Shown here piece after piece: positions 1 to 8,158 of a stretch of 64,000 nt of DNA. Origin of the DNA: Bhargavaea ginsengi (GTDB lineage Bacteria; Bacillota; Bacilli; Bacillales_A; Planococcaceae). The stretch is taken from the NCBI RefSeq assembly GCF_900109165.1, contig NZ_FNZF01000001.1, positions 301,376 through 365,375 of the forward strand, given 5' to 3'. Position numbers and translations under genes: made by a program. A model generated the notes under the pieces. The model had not been told where the DNA came from and searched no databases. It saw only the letters and a list, made by a program, of their open reading frames with translations. Numbering within the stretch: position 1 is the first letter of the stretch; each line of letters begins with the position of its first letter.

Positions 1-1190
1 ACCCCGAGGCCTGTTTCCTCCAGGAGGCATTCCGTCTGGCGCGTTATGAACGTCAGGGACTGCCTCGGAACCACGATGGGCATCCGGATGCCCATTTCCC
101 GGAATGCAGGCTTCAGCAGTGACCAGTAGGCGATTTCTCCCGGCCCTCCGACAAAGCTCAGCACCGGGAGAACCAGGTCCTGCATGACCGGTCTCGTGAC
201 GACATTGTTGCTGAGGCGTTCGGGATGATTGCGGGCAATCTCGGTGAGGTCTTCCTCTGAGAATGAGAGGCCGGCCTGCGGATGTTCAAAACGCCCGTCT
301 TCCCGCCTGAGCAAAAACCGCTCGCCGGAATCTACGTAAAAGAGGTGAGCGTCTTCCCTTTCAGCCCCGATCGGACTCCCGTAACCCTCATTGCCGAATT
401 GCTCCTCTGTATCTGCCACGCCTGCGGCGATTTCTGAGGAACGCTTGACCATCAGCTCAAAATGCTTGGCTTCGATTCGTCTGAGGGCAGGGTCAGCGGC
501 ATCAAGTAGCAAGAGACCCTCTTCGGTAAACAGCCGGTTCATGAGTGCGGCGAAAAACGACGTGTATGTGTCATTTCCCTCCAGACATCCAAGGGCAATC
601 TCAAGAAGGCTTTCGGTATGGGAGGTTTCACCGTAGTCCCGGAAAATTCCGCGGATGAACAATTCCATCTCTGCGGGGTCGAACCCGCTCTCAGTCGCCA
701 TTGTCTTGGCGCCGTACGGGACCGGAAATTGCCGCTTCACCGGACGGTCATCACCGATTGCATAAACATGGTTGATCTCCAGAAGATCATGGTCCTCGCC
801 AGCAATCCAGAAAATCGGCACGACGGGCGTTCCAAGCATCCCGCGCAGCCTGCGCGCCTCGGCAACGACGGACAGCGCTTTGTTCACCGAGTAAAGCGGC
901 CCCGTCAGCAGGCCGGCCTGCTGACCGCCTACAACGGCTGGGGCTCCGGACTCCAGTTCATGCAGATGGGCTTCGGCCCTTTCCGAGATACCGGTTTTCG
1001 CCATGAAGTTCCGGACGGTCCGGGCAAGCCCTTCACGGTCGAAGCGCCGGCTGTCCAATTCCTTCAGCCGTTCTTTATAGCCTTCTGTATCGGGTGAGTA
1101 ATCAAAATATGTACGGATAAAATCCGGATTGTTCAGATAGGCGTCCATGATACTGCCCGCCGGCCGGATGTCCAGTCGTTTAAATTCCAA
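1..1190 (-). CDS. bshC: BshC, bacillithiol biosynthesis cysteine-adding enzyme (3' part beyond window)
   Basis: BshC is the cytosolic enzyme that adds cysteine to glucosaminyl-malate in the last step of bacillithiol synthesis. The reverse strand reads open from a TTG at 1190 (start MEFKRLDIRPAGSIMDAY) to the window edge, about 396 of the family's roughly 540 residues. It includes the characteristic FVGGPGEIAYW segment near residue 340. The TTG follows a weak GGGG ribosome site; no in-frame ATG lies just upstream, so the start is inferred. In B. subtilis bshC lies between panE and mraZ of the division cluster, and here panE is likewise upstream, so mraZ is expected just outside the window. The forward-strand reading frames across it are shadows. 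Confidence 0.93.
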   Translation of the reverse strand, partial: MEFKRLDIRPAGSIMDAYLNNPDFIRTYFDYSPDTEGYKERLKELDSRRFDREGLARTVRNFMAKTGISERAEAHLHELESGAPAVVGGQQAGLLTGPLYSVNKALSVVAEARRLRGMLGTPVVPIFWIAGEDHDLLEINHVYAIGDDRPVKRQFPVPYGAKTMATESGFDPAEMELFIRGIFRDYGETSHTESLLEIALGCLEGNDTYTSFFAALMNRLFTEEGLLLLDAADPALRRIEAKHFELMVKRSSEIAAGVADTEEQFGNEGYGSPIGAEREDAHLFYVDSGERFLLRREDGRFEHPQAGLSFSEEDLTEIARNHPERLSNNVVTRPVMQDLVLPVLSFVGGPGEIAYWSLLKPAFREMGIRMPIVVPRQSLTFITRQTECLLEETGLG

Positions 1191-1264
1191 GTCGAAAACC
1201 CCATTTATTTTCAATAATCGAATCCGATTATAGCATTCCCGTCCGGCCGAATGAAAAATTCCGC

Positions 1265-1657
1265 TCAGCCTCTCGTATAATCTGCAATCATCACCCCGGT
1301 TCCGATGATGAACGCGACGAAATACGCCGCAGATAAGATCAGGAAGAGCATCCGCCATATTTTCCTCATGAGCGGCCTAATTTCAAAGTCGCGCTCTTTC
1401 CGCCGTTCCCTGTAGGTCATATAAAGCGCGAATAAAATAACTGCGACGGCCAGATAAAAGCCGGTGCTTACACCGGTGTATACCGCCAGGACAGCCGGCA
1501 CCGCCGGAAGCAGCAGAAATGTCGTCAGATCGGCTGCCCTGCCCGCTCCCTTGGCGGGGTCTTTATACAGCCGTGTAAAGATGATAAACAGGACCAGGTA
1601 AGCCACTGCAGGGAATGCGACCAGGAATCCTGCCGCCGAATATAGGAATTCAGCCAT
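1265..1657 (-). CDS. DUF3397 family membrane protein
   Basis: Small integral membrane protein of 130 residues with about four hydrophobic segments (near residues 5-25, 42-60, 62-80 and 103-125) and a basic loop RERRKERDFEIRP between the third and fourth. It matches the DUF3397 proteins that sit between panE and bshC in many Bacillales; the function is unknown. I chose the ATG at 1657 because AAGGAGG precedes it by about ten bases. Its first eight bases overlap the end of panE, so the two are probably translationally coupled. A longer in-frame reading to 1747 lies inside panE and is unlikely. Confidence 0.8.
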   Translation of the reverse strand: MAEFLYSAAGFLVAFPAVAYLVLFIIFTRLYKDPAKGAGRAADLTTFLLLPAVPAVLAVYTGVSTGFYLAVAVILFALYMTYRERRKERDFEIRPLMRKIWRMLFLILSAAYFVAFIIGTGVMIADYTRG

Positions 1658-2555
1658 GCCGGCCCTTCCTCCTTTCCATAGAACAAACCAGGTCCGTAAG
1701 TGATTCCAGCGCCGGAAGAGAGACTCCGCGTGCGCGGGCAAGGCCAATCACGCCACCCATGATCGCCCCGGCCTCTGTTTTCCTGCCGGCAAGCAGATCC
1801 GCCAGCATCGAGGACGTGTTGCCGGCCGTCTTCCTGCAGAGATCCAGCACTCCGTCCAGCGTCACCTCATTAGCCATTTCGGGAAAAGCACCGGCCAGTT
1901 CCGTATGCAGCCGTCCGAGGATTGCCCGGAGGTGGGGATCTTTTGCAAGTTCACCATTCCTGACACCGGCAACTGCGGTAACCGGATTGATCATGCAATT
2001 TTTTATAGCTTTCTTAAGAAGGAGAGACTCAGGCCCTTCTTCTGCCCGAAGCACCGGAAATGCAGAGGAATGTGCTTTAAACATAGGGAGGAACGGGCTA
2101 AAGTCACCGGACACCGCCGAAATCCGGATCGGCCCGATCCCGGTATGTTCAACAGAGCCCTGGCCGGTCCTTTTGGCGCCGTGCTCAACCGTCCCGAATG
2201 CCACCGGCCGATGCCGGAAACTCGATGCGAGAGGCAGGTGGCCAACACCATTCTGGATAAACAAAAGCGGCGCGCCCCCCGGAACGTCCCCGATGGCCCC
2301 GACAAATTCCCCGAGGTCGTACGACTTCATCGCCAAAATGGTGAGGCTGCCATCCGCAGCCGCTTCCCGCCGTTCCGTCGCCCCGACAGAGATCCGCTTT
2401 TTCTCATCTTCCACCGAGAGGAGAATACCGCCGCTCCTGATCACCGCAGCCTGTTCTGCCGTCCTCGTGATCATCCTGACCTCTTGACCCGCTTCGGCAA
2501 GCCGGGCACCGACCAACAGCCCGATCGCCCCGGCTCCAGCTACATTGATCCACAT
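1650..2555 (-). CDS. panE: 2-dehydropantoate 2-reductase
   Basis: Reduces ketopantoate to pantoate with NADPH for pantothenate and coenzyme A synthesis, in the cytosol. The 301-residue product begins with a nucleotide-binding glycine motif, GAGAIGLLVGARL, and carries the family pattern KSYDLGEF, IQNGVGH and, in the helical C-terminal half, KKAIKNCMINPVTAV, containing the catalytic-lysine region. The start at 2555 (MWINVAGAG) has GGAG about six bases upstream; the longer frame to 2729 overlaps the upstream terminator and the carboxylase gene and is rejected. It is the counterpart of B. subtilis ylbQ, next to bshC. A hairpin terminator lies just upstream, so it has its own promoter or depends on read-through. 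Confidence 0.93.
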   Translation of the reverse strand: MWINVAGAGAIGLLVGARLAEAGQEVRMITRTAEQAAVIRSGGILLSVEDEKKRISVGATERREAAADGSLTILAMKSYDLGEFVGAIGDVPGGAPLLFIQNGVGHLPLASSFRHRPVAFGTVEHGAKRTGQGSVEHTGIGPIRISAVSGDFSPFLPMFKAHSSAFPVLRAEEGPESLLLKKAIKNCMINPVTAVAGVRNGELAKDPHLRAILGRLHTELAGAFPEMANEVTLDGVLDLCRKTAGNTSSMLADLLAGRKTEAGAIMGGVIGLARARGVSLPALESLTDLVCSMERRKGRHG

Positions 2556-2575
2556 TGCCAATCTCCTTCCCCCAA

Positions 2576-2604
2576 TGAAAAGGCCCGCCGGAAGGGCAGG
2601 CCTT
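2576..2604 (-). terminator. Rho-independent terminator of the acyl-CoA carboxylase operon
   Basis: Minus-strand hairpin with ten-base arms (2580-2589 and 2595-2604, one mismatch) and a five-base loop, followed by TTTTC, placed 13 bases after the carboxyltransferase stop codon and just before panE. Confidence 0.7.
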
Positions 2605-2616
2605 GATGCAGTACTA

Positions 2617-4158
2617 TTATACCGGATTGACCGGGTGCTTGCGAAGAGGCAGTGCGACTTCTTTCGTGGAATAGATCGCGAAACGGGCAGCCAGCTCCGA
2701 GCGGAGATTGTCCGGCGAGACGATATCATCGATGATCATCTCGGAAGCCAGTTTATAGATGTCGATCTGCTCACGGTATTCCTCGCGCTTTTCCTGGATA
2801 AATTGGATCCTCTCTTTCGGATCCTCGATCGCTTGGATCTTGTTGGAATACACGGCATTGACCGCGGCTTCCGGTCCCATCACGGCGATCTGTGCCGACG
2901 GCAGCGCAATGCAGGCATCCGGCTCGAATGCAGGGCCAGCCATTGCGTACAGCCCGGCACCGTATGCCTTGCGGACAATGACCGAGATCTTCGGAACCGT
3001 CGCTGAACTCATAGCCGAGATCAGCTTGGCGCCATGGCGGATGATCCCCGCGCGCTCGACCTTCGTCCCGATCATGAAGCCCGGGACATCGGCAAGGAAC
3101 AGAAGCGGGATCGAGAATGCATCACAAAGCGAGATGAACTTTGCGCCTTTGTCGGCAGAGTCTACAAAGAGCACGCCTCCCTTTACTTTAGGCTGGTTGG
3201 CGATGATGCCGACCGGACGGCCCTCGATGCGGGCGAGACCTGTGATCAGCTCGGATGCGAACAATTTCTTGATCTCGAAAAAGCTGTTTTCGTCAATCAG
3301 TCTGTCTATGGCCTCATACATATCAAAAGGTGCGTTCTGATTTTTGGGGATGATCTCCCCGAGAGGCCTGCCTTCGGATACCGGAACAGGTGTTTTGATT
3401 TCCGGTTTTTCCGCAAAGTTGGACGGGAAAAATTCCAGGTAGGCTTTTGCAGCTTCGATCGCTTCCTGCTCATCTGCGGCAAGCCAGTCCCCGCATCCGC
3501 TCACTGTGCAGTGCATGCGTGCCCCGCCCATCTCTTCAAGCGATACTTTTTCCCCGATGACCTCCGCAGCCATCCGGGGAGATCCGAGATACATTGATGC
3601 ATTGCCGTCGACCATGATGACGATATCACAGAAAGCCGGGATATAAGCCCCGCCCGCAGCCGATGGACCGAACAAAAGGCAGATTTGCGGAATGACACCT
3701 GACAGGCGAACCTGGTTGTGGAAGATCCGCCCCGCCCCCCTGCGGTTCGGAAACATATCCAGCTGGTCCGTGATCCTTGCGCCTGCCGAGTCGACGAGGT
3801 ACAGGAGCGGCACCTTCAGCTGTTCGGCGGTTTCCTGGATACGGATGATTTTCTCGACCGTGCGCGCTCCCCAGGAACCGGCCTTTACCGTCGAGTCGTT
3901 GGCCATGACACAGACGGTCTTCCCGCCGACCTTGCCGGTGGCTGTCACTACCCCGTCTGCCGGCAGATCGCCGGCTTCGACATTTGCGAATCGGGCATCC
4001 TCCGTATATTTCCCGTTATCGAACAGAAGATCCAGACGTTCCCTTACAAACAGTTTCCCCTGTTCCTTCAGTTTTTCATGATACTTCGGCTGTCCCCCTG
4101 CAAATATCTGCTCCAATGCTTTTTCGAGACGTTCATTTTCGTTGGTCTTTACTGACAT
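2617..4158 (-). CDS. Acyl-CoA carboxylase, carboxyltransferase subunit (PccB/MmdA/YngE type)
   Basis: Transfers carboxyl from carboxybiotin to an acyl-CoA such as propionyl- or methylcrotonyl-CoA. The 513-residue length and both crotonase-like halves fit the family. The N-terminal half has SAGARI near 124 and FGPSAAGGAYIPAFCD near 163-178; the C-terminal half has NQPKVKGGVLF and DVPGFMIGTKVERAGIIRHGAKL near 365. It is the last gene of a three-gene operon with a 70-residue biotin protein and a biotin carboxylase upstream, equivalent to the yngH-yngHB-yngE set of B. subtilis. Exact acyl specificity cannot be read from sequence; propionyl-CoA is a reasonable default. The start ATG at 4158 leaves 36 bases to the preceding gene. 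Confidence 0.9.
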   Translation of the reverse strand: MSVKTNENERLEKALEQIFAGGQPKYHEKLKEQGKLFVRERLDLLFDNGKYTEDARFANVEAGDLPADGVVTATGKVGGKTVCVMANDSTVKAGSWGARTVEKIIRIQETAEQLKVPLLYLVDSAGARITDQLDMFPNRRGAGRIFHNQVRLSGVIPQICLLFGPSAAGGAYIPAFCDIVIMVDGNASMYLGSPRMAAEVIGEKVSLEEMGGARMHCTVSGCGDWLAADEQEAIEAAKAYLEFFPSNFAEKPEIKTPVPVSEGRPLGEIIPKNQNAPFDMYEAIDRLIDENSFFEIKKLFASELITGLARIEGRPVGIIANQPKVKGGVLFVDSADKGAKFISLCDAFSIPLLFLADVPGFMIGTKVERAGIIRHGAKLISAMSSATVPKISVIVRKAYGAGLYAMAGPAFEPDACIALPSAQIAVMGPEAAVNAVYSNKIQAIEDPKERIQFIQEKREEYREQIDIYKLASEMIIDDIVSPDNLRSELAARFAIYSTKEVALPLRKHPVNPV

Positions 4159-4194
4159 GCCATTTCCCCCTCCCTGAGTGTTGCAAATTCCGTC

Positions 4195-4407
4195 TTATTC
4201 GAATGTCAGGATCGTGTCGCCCTCATTGATGAAGTCTCCGATATTGACGCGTACTTCCTTGACCTTGCCGCCCTTTTCGGCTTCGACCGGAATTTCCATC
4301 TTCATCGATTCGAGGACGACGACCGTTTGTCCTGCAGATACTTCATCGCCTGCGTTCACATCAACCGTAAATACCGTACCTGCCATTGTCGATTTCAATT
4401 CATTCAT
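4195..4407 (-). CDS. Biotin carboxyl carrier protein, minimal 70-residue form
   Basis: A complete biotinyl domain without the long N-terminal linker of AccB. The biotinylation motif ESMKME is at residues 33-38, with Lys36 the attachment site, 35 residues from the C-terminal end as usual for the domain. It carries the carboxyl group between the biotin carboxylase (upstream, one base away) and the carboxyltransferase (downstream). The start at 4407 (MNELKSTMAG) lies behind GGAGG; the longer frame to 4545 runs into the carboxylase gene. It corresponds to B. subtilis YngHB in size and context. Confidence 0.9.
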   Translation of the reverse strand: MNELKSTMAGTVFTVDVNAGDEVSAGQTVVVLESMKMEIPVEAEKGGKVKEVRVNIGDFINEGDTILTFE

Positions 4408-4408
4408 C

Positions 4409-5764
4409 TCAAACTTCCTCCTTTTTCTTTGCCTGCCATCCGGCCAGGACATCAGTTGTATAGTTGCCCGAAGAGAATTCTTCGGATCCGGCAAACGTCT
4501 CGAACAGCGGGAGATTTGTCCGGACTCCCGCCGCACGGGCTTCACTGAAAAATTGCACGGATCGGCTGATTGCTTCTTTTCGCGAGCTGCCGCTGATGAC
4601 CACCTTTGCGATCATCGGATCATAGAACGGCGTGACTGTATCACCTTCCGCGTATCCGCTGTCGATGCGGACCCACTCACTTTCCGGAAAGCTGAGTTCC
4701 GTAATCCTGCCCGGGGACGGGAGGAATTTCTCAGGATCTTCAGCATAAATTCTGTATTCGATCGAGTGTCCGGCGGAAGTGATTTCATCCTGCATCTTCA
4801 CCGGAAGCTCTTTCCCGGAAGCCACTGCAATTTGCCACTCCACCAGATCAAATCCCGTTACGGCTTCGGTCACCGGATGCTCCACCTGGAGCCGCGTGTT
4901 CATCTCGAGGAAGTAAAACTCATGGTCCGGCCCGACGATGAATTCAACGGTTCCCGCATTCGTGTAGCCAACCGCCTTTCCGGCATCAACCGCCGCCTGA
5001 AGCATGCGGACTTTCGCTTCTTCCGGGAAACCCGGTGACGGGGATTCCTCAATCACTTTCTGGTTTCGGCGCTGTACCGAACAGTTCCGTTCAAACAGAT
5101 GCACGACATTGCCTTGGGTGTCGCCGAAAATCTGCACTTCGATATGGCGGGCATCATCGATGAACTTTTCGATGAACACCCGGTCGTCCCCGAAGTAGGA
5201 CATGGCGCGTTTTTTGACGCCGTCAAAATTTCGACTGAGCGCTTGCTCATTTTCACAGCGCACCATGCCGATTCCGCCGCCTCCGGCACTCGCTTTCATC
5301 ATGACCGGATAACCGATCCCTTCCGCCGCGCTAACCGCTTCTTCCATTGTGGCCACGCCTTCTTCGGTTCCCGGCACAACCGGTACACCCGCCTCCATCA
5401 TGACCCGGCGTGCCTCGATCTTATCCCCCATTTTCTCGATCACGTCAGCATCCGGTCCGATAAAGACCATGCCGGCTTCTTTTACATCACGGGCAAATGC
5501 CGCGTTCTCAGATAGCAGTCCGTATCCCGGGTGGATAGCGTCAGCGCCCTCCTTTTTGGCAAGCTCAATGATATCAGCACCCTTCAGATACGATTGCGGA
5601 ACCGGACCCGGGCCGATTTCGAACGCTTCGTCCGCCTCTTTTGTGAAAGGCAGTCCGGCGTCAGCTTCGGAATAAACGGCAATGGTGCGGATACCGAGCT
5701 TCCGGCAAGTCCTGATAATGCGTGACGCGATTTCCCCCCGGTTCGCGATCAGAATCTTTTCCAT
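4409..5764 (-). CDS. Biotin carboxylase subunit of an acyl-CoA carboxylase (AccC-like)
   Basis: ATP-grasp enzyme that carboxylates biotin on the carrier protein. The 451-residue protein has the three AccC domains: an N-terminal IANRGEIASRI, the ATP-grasp glycine loop ASAGGGGIGM near 160-170, the catalytic EMNTRLQVEHPVTE near 286-300, and a C-terminal EYRIYAEDP segment. It is first in the carboxylase operon, behind GGGGGG and near a cre-like palindrome at 5827-5840. It is probably not the housekeeping fatty-acid AccC, since its partner genes are a minimal biotin protein and a PccB-type transferase. It may serve branched-chain amino acid or odd-chain fatty acid breakdown. Confidence 0.9.
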   Translation of the reverse strand: MEKILIANRGEIASRIIRTCRKLGIRTIAVYSEADAGLPFTKEADEAFEIGPGPVPQSYLKGADIIELAKKEGADAIHPGYGLLSENAAFARDVKEAGMVFIGPDADVIEKMGDKIEARRVMMEAGVPVVPGTEEGVATMEEAVSAAEGIGYPVMMKASAGGGGIGMVRCENEQALSRNFDGVKKRAMSYFGDDRVFIEKFIDDARHIEVQIFGDTQGNVVHLFERNCSVQRRNQKVIEESPSPGFPEEAKVRMLQAAVDAGKAVGYTNAGTVEFIVGPDHEFYFLEMNTRLQVEHPVTEAVTGFDLVEWQIAVASGKELPVKMQDEITSAGHSIEYRIYAEDPEKFLPSPGRITELSFPESEWVRIDSGYAEGDTVTPFYDPMIAKVVISGSSRKEAISRSVQFFSEARAAGVRTNLPLFETFAGSEEFSSGNYTTDVLAGWQAKKKEEV

Positions 5765-5826
5765 GCGGATCCCCCCTGAATTGACAAACTATTTGAAACC
5801 CCTTCATTATCAGTCTATATGATATG

Positions 5827-5840
5827 TGAAACCGTTTTCA
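5827..5840. promoter_or_regulatory. cre-like palindrome (CcpA site) upstream of the acyl-CoA carboxylase operon
   Basis: Read on the minus strand it is TGAAAACGGTTTCA, a TGAAA-N4-TTTCA palindrome with the central CG typical of catabolite-responsive elements. It lies 63 bases upstream of the carboxylase start, just upstream of a possible GATAAT -10 hexamer on the minus strand. Position and match suggest carbon catabolite control by CcpA; binding is inferred. Confidence 0.55.
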
Positions 5841-5859
5841 AGTCATATCGGAGAAATAA

Positions 5860-5893
5860 AGGAAAAGAGCAGAACCGGCATGCGGTCCTGCTG
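5860..5893 (-). terminator. Terminator of the rsfA-like gene
   Basis: Minus-strand hairpin with ten-base arms (5868-5877 and 5883-5892, one wobble pair) and a CTTTTCCTTT tail, directly after the stop codon of the regulator gene. Confidence 0.65.
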
Positions 5894-6280
5894 TCAGCTG
5901 TCGCCTTTTTCTATGAAAGCCACTCCTTTGGAAAGCCAGGCAAGCAGCCTGTGATGCTCACGAGCAAGCGCTTCATGCTCCTTTTTCAGGCGCATATAGG
6001 AATCGGATAATTCATCGAATCCGCTCATCGCCTGTTTCAGGTGGGACTTCAGATGATGCTCGGGCTTTTTCTGCGCGGCCTCCAGCTCGGCGGAATGAAT
6101 CTTCCGGAGCGTCTTGTTCCAGCGGAATCCGCAGGCCTGTTTCGTCCTTCCGAGCTTTTCCGCCGCTTCTTCGAACGCGCCGAGCTGGGTGCCGCCGTTT
6201 TTCACCGCTCCGATCACCGTCTCGACCAGAATGCGGTCATCCTCCGGAGTCCAGCGGTCTTTTCTTGTGTTTTCCTTCAT
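5894..6280 (-). CDS. RsfA-family transcriptional regulator
   Basis: A 128-residue protein with an N-terminal Myb/SANT-like domain (about residues 5-60, RWTPEDDRIL to GFRWNKTLR) and a C-terminal coiled-coil-prone part (SYMRLKKEHEALAREHHRL). In B. subtilis RsfA (YlbO) is a prespore-specific regulator made under sigma-F and sigma-G, and it lies in the same neighbourhood as here (between rpmF and panE). The GGTACT-type start choice is the ATG at 6280, preceded by GGGGGTGGTAG; another ATG at 6295 has no ribosome site. Its presence hints at sporulation ability or ancestry. The family also has vegetative paralogues, so a spore role is inferred. Confidence 0.82.
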   Translation of the reverse strand: MKENTRKDRWTPEDDRILVETVIGAVKNGGTQLGAFEEAAEKLGRTKQACGFRWNKTLRKIHSAELEAAQKKPEHHLKSHLKQAMSGFDELSDSYMRLKKEHEALAREHHRLLAWLSKGVAFIEKGDS

Positions 6281-6332
6281 CTCTACCACCCCCATTTTGG
6301 AAACTATATGCGGGGGAAGGATGAAATAGACT

Positions 6333-7094
6333 TTATTTTTTCTTGTTGAGGAACCGGTCGACCGCTTCATGGTGAACATCGGCGGCCCATAGTTTCGCAC
6401 ATGCCGAAACCTCTTCGCGCACCCGTTCCGGGAGGCCTCCCGCGATGTATCTTCGCACGGCCGCCTGTTTGTAAGCGCGGTGGACGGACGGATGCACGCG
6501 TTCCATCGGTTCTGTGAAACGGCTGAGTGCGGCAAATTTGTCTCCCGTGTACAATTCAGTGGCCCACCCTGCTTCAAGCAGTTCCGGTGCCCGCTTCGGC
6601 GTGGCCTCCATCAGCATCCTGAGCGCCGTGTCCTGCCGGCCTGTTTTATGCAGCAGATGCGTTGCGCCGCCCCAGCCGGTCGTGATGGCAAGTGTTCCCT
6701 GGATAAAACCGCATCTGACATCTTCACGGACAATCCTGAAATCGCATGCGGTCGCAATCTCGCAGCCTCCGCCTACGGCATGGCCGTCGACAAGGGCGAT
6801 GACGGGGACAGGAAGCAAAGCCAGCCGCAGAAGGATGTCCGCCATTTTGCCGAGCATGGGCGCAGCATCCTCCTCTGTACGCAATTTGTGAAACTCTGAC
6901 AGATCCCCTCCCGAACAAAAGGCCGACCGGCCCTCTCCGGTGATTACAAAATAACGCAGCGATTCATCATCCCCGGCGGCCTTTATGGCATCCGACAAAG
7001 CGTCCATCACCTCATCATTGATGGCATTGCGCTTTTCCGGGCGGTCAATTGTGAACACCGCACCGCTCCCCCACTTCTCAAACCGGTAAACCAT
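6333..7094 (-). CDS. Enoyl-CoA hydratase/isomerase (crotonase) family protein, decarboxylase-like
   Basis: Crotonase-fold acyl-CoA enzyme of 253 residues. The CoA-binding and oxyanion parts are clear: DRPEKRNAIN near residue 17, AFCSGGDLSEF near 58-68 and DGHAVGGGCEIATACDF near 104-120. The region that normally holds the hydratase glutamates reads GFIQGTLAITTGWGG instead, without the usual pair of acidic residues. The TGWGG motif resembles ethylmalonyl-CoA and methylmalonyl-CoA decarboxylases such as ECHDC1. Next to an acyl-CoA carboxylase operon, a role in removing mis-carboxylated CoA esters is possible, but simple hydratase or isomerase activity cannot be excluded. Confidence 0.8.
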   Translation of the reverse strand: MVYRFEKWGSGAVFTIDRPEKRNAINDEVMDALSDAIKAAGDDESLRYFVITGEGRSAFCSGGDLSEFHKLRTEEDAAPMLGKMADILLRLALLPVPVIALVDGHAVGGGCEIATACDFRIVREDVRCGFIQGTLAITTGWGGATHLLHKTGRQDTALRMLMEATPKRAPELLEAGWATELYTGDKFAALSRFTEPMERVHPSVHRAYKQAAVRRYIAGGLPERVREEVSACAKLWAADVHHEAVDRFLNKKK

Positions 7095-7221
7095 TCCCGC
7101 ATCCTCCTCAAACAGCTTATCTGCTTATACCTTATCATTCCGCAGGCAGCACCGGTACCGGATATTGACGGCCAAGCAGATTTCCGGTGCGGATAACCGT
7201 CGGAGGCGGCCTTTTGGGCAC

Positions 7222-7249
7222 AAAAAAAGACCGGAATCGGCTTCCGGCC
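7222..7249 (-). terminator. Terminator of yceD-rpmF
   Basis: Minus-strand hairpin GGCCGGAA / TTCCGGTC with a five-base loop (7229-7249) followed by seven Ts, 17 bases after the rpmF stop. Confidence 0.85.
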
Positions 7250-7266
7250 CTGGTGTCCGTCCCTGA

Positions 7267-7440
7267 TTACTCGGAGACGACTTTTTTACCTTTGTATTCA
7301 CCGCAACTTTTGCAAACACGGTGAGCGAGTTTCATCTCGCCGCAGTTATCGCAAGCAACCATGCCTGGCACTTGGAGCTTGTAGTGCGTGCGGCGTTGAC
7401 GCTTTGCAGTTTTGGAAGTTCTTCTCTTAGGTACTGCCAT
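7267..7440 (-). CDS. rpmF: 50S ribosomal protein L32
   Basis: A 57-residue basic ribosomal protein starting [14 protein letters not shown], as in all L32 proteins. It keeps both zinc-ligand pairs, CDNC and CKSC, so it is the zinc-containing form. The ATG at 7440 is behind GGAGG; the in-frame ATG at 7449 would sit on the ribosome site. The gene follows yceD by 21 bases and both are read from the consensus promoter at 8030-8058. Confidence 0.97.
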   Translation of the reverse strand: MAVPKRRTSKTAKRQRRTHYKLQVPGMVACDNCGEMKLAHRVCKSCGEYKGKKVVSE

Positions 7441-7461
7441 GCGGGGCACCTCCTTACGGTT

Positions 7462-8001
7462 CTATTCGTCCTTCGAATCCTCGCCCTGCTGATCAAAAAA
7501 ATTGGCCAGCCCGGCGAGTCTTGGATCCACTTTCGGCTTTTCTTCTTCACGCTTGGCGGCGAATTCCTCTTCGGATGAGAACTCCCATCCTTTCCCTTCC
7601 CGTGAAGGTGCCGCTTCTTCCCCGATCACCTGGATTGGGACTTCGAGCAGGACCAGCTCTTCGAAGACCGGCGTCGGGTCCACCACTTCCCCGGTCACCT
7701 CGTGGACGGCATCATCGCCCGGGTCGGCATAGCCTTCCCAGACAAATTGCTCATCCGTCTCGATTGTGAACGGATATTCGATATCTTCCCAGGTCCTTGC
7801 CTCAGGGAGCGTCATCGTTCCCTCAAGCTTGAAGCGACAGGTCATCTGGCCGGTCCCGACGGAACAAGTGCCCGTAACACGGACCGGTCCGATCGCCCGG
7901 ATTTCCGGGTCGCGCTTCATGACGCCGGAAAGGTCGGCGGTGCCGTCAACCGGCATGGAATCCTGCCGGAATTGATTTAATTGCCGGATGGTCCATTTCA
8001 T
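7462..8001 (-). CDS. DUF177 / YceD family protein (YlbN)
   Basis: A 179-residue acidic protein of the YceD family, which is almost always encoded immediately upstream of rpmF. In plants and E. coli the family is linked to 23S rRNA maturation; the role in Bacillales is not settled. Visible features are the GTCSVGTGQMTCRFKLEG strand region near 45-62, where the two cysteines of the family lie, and a charged C-terminal tail (EEEKPKVDPRLAGLA). The start at 8001 follows AGGTGA, and a TTGACA-17-TATAAT promoter precedes it. Confidence 0.9.
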   Translation of the reverse strand: MKWTIRQLNQFRQDSMPVDGTADLSGVMKRDPEIRAIGPVRVTGTCSVGTGQMTCRFKLEGTMTLPEARTWEDIEYPFTIETDEQFVWEGYADPGDDAVHEVTGEVVDPTPVFEELVLLEVPIQVIGEEAAPSREGKGWEFSSEEEFAAKREEEKPKVDPRLAGLANFFDQQGEDSKDE

Positions 8002-8029
8002 CAGGAATCACCTCAAGACAACAGAATTG

Positions 8030-8058
8030 ATTATAGTATGTCCAAAACGTGATGTCAA
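8030..8058 (-). promoter_or_regulatory. Sigma-A promoter of yceD-rpmF
   Basis: On the minus strand, TTGACA (8053-8058) and TATAAT (8030-8035) match the sigma-A consensus exactly with a 17-base spacer, 28 bases before the yceD start. Confidence 0.9.
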
Positions 8059-8094
8059 GATTATTTCTTGTCACCCGGGGATGCCCATGCGTCC

Positions 8095-8123
8095 TATATT
8101 TTTCATCCCGGCCACGCTATAAT
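8095..8123 (+). promoter_or_regulatory. Probable promoter of tmcAL
   Basis: A perfect TATAAT at 8118-8123 lies 35 bases upstream of the tmcAL start. The -35 region 17 bases upstream (TATATT) is weak, so the promoter may need help or be of low strength. Confidence 0.55.
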
Positions 8124-8158
8124 GTCGTTATTCCGATTGTATCAGAGGAGTGAGCAGG

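Noticed and set aside
618-1097. Forward open frame of 159 codons over bshC
   Set aside because: It is antisense to the clear BshC reading frame, has no ribosome site and no recognisable motif.
1615-2487. Forward open frame of 290 codons
   Set aside because: Antisense shadow of panE and DUF3397, Arg/Ser/Pro-rich in the way of GC-driven shadow frames.
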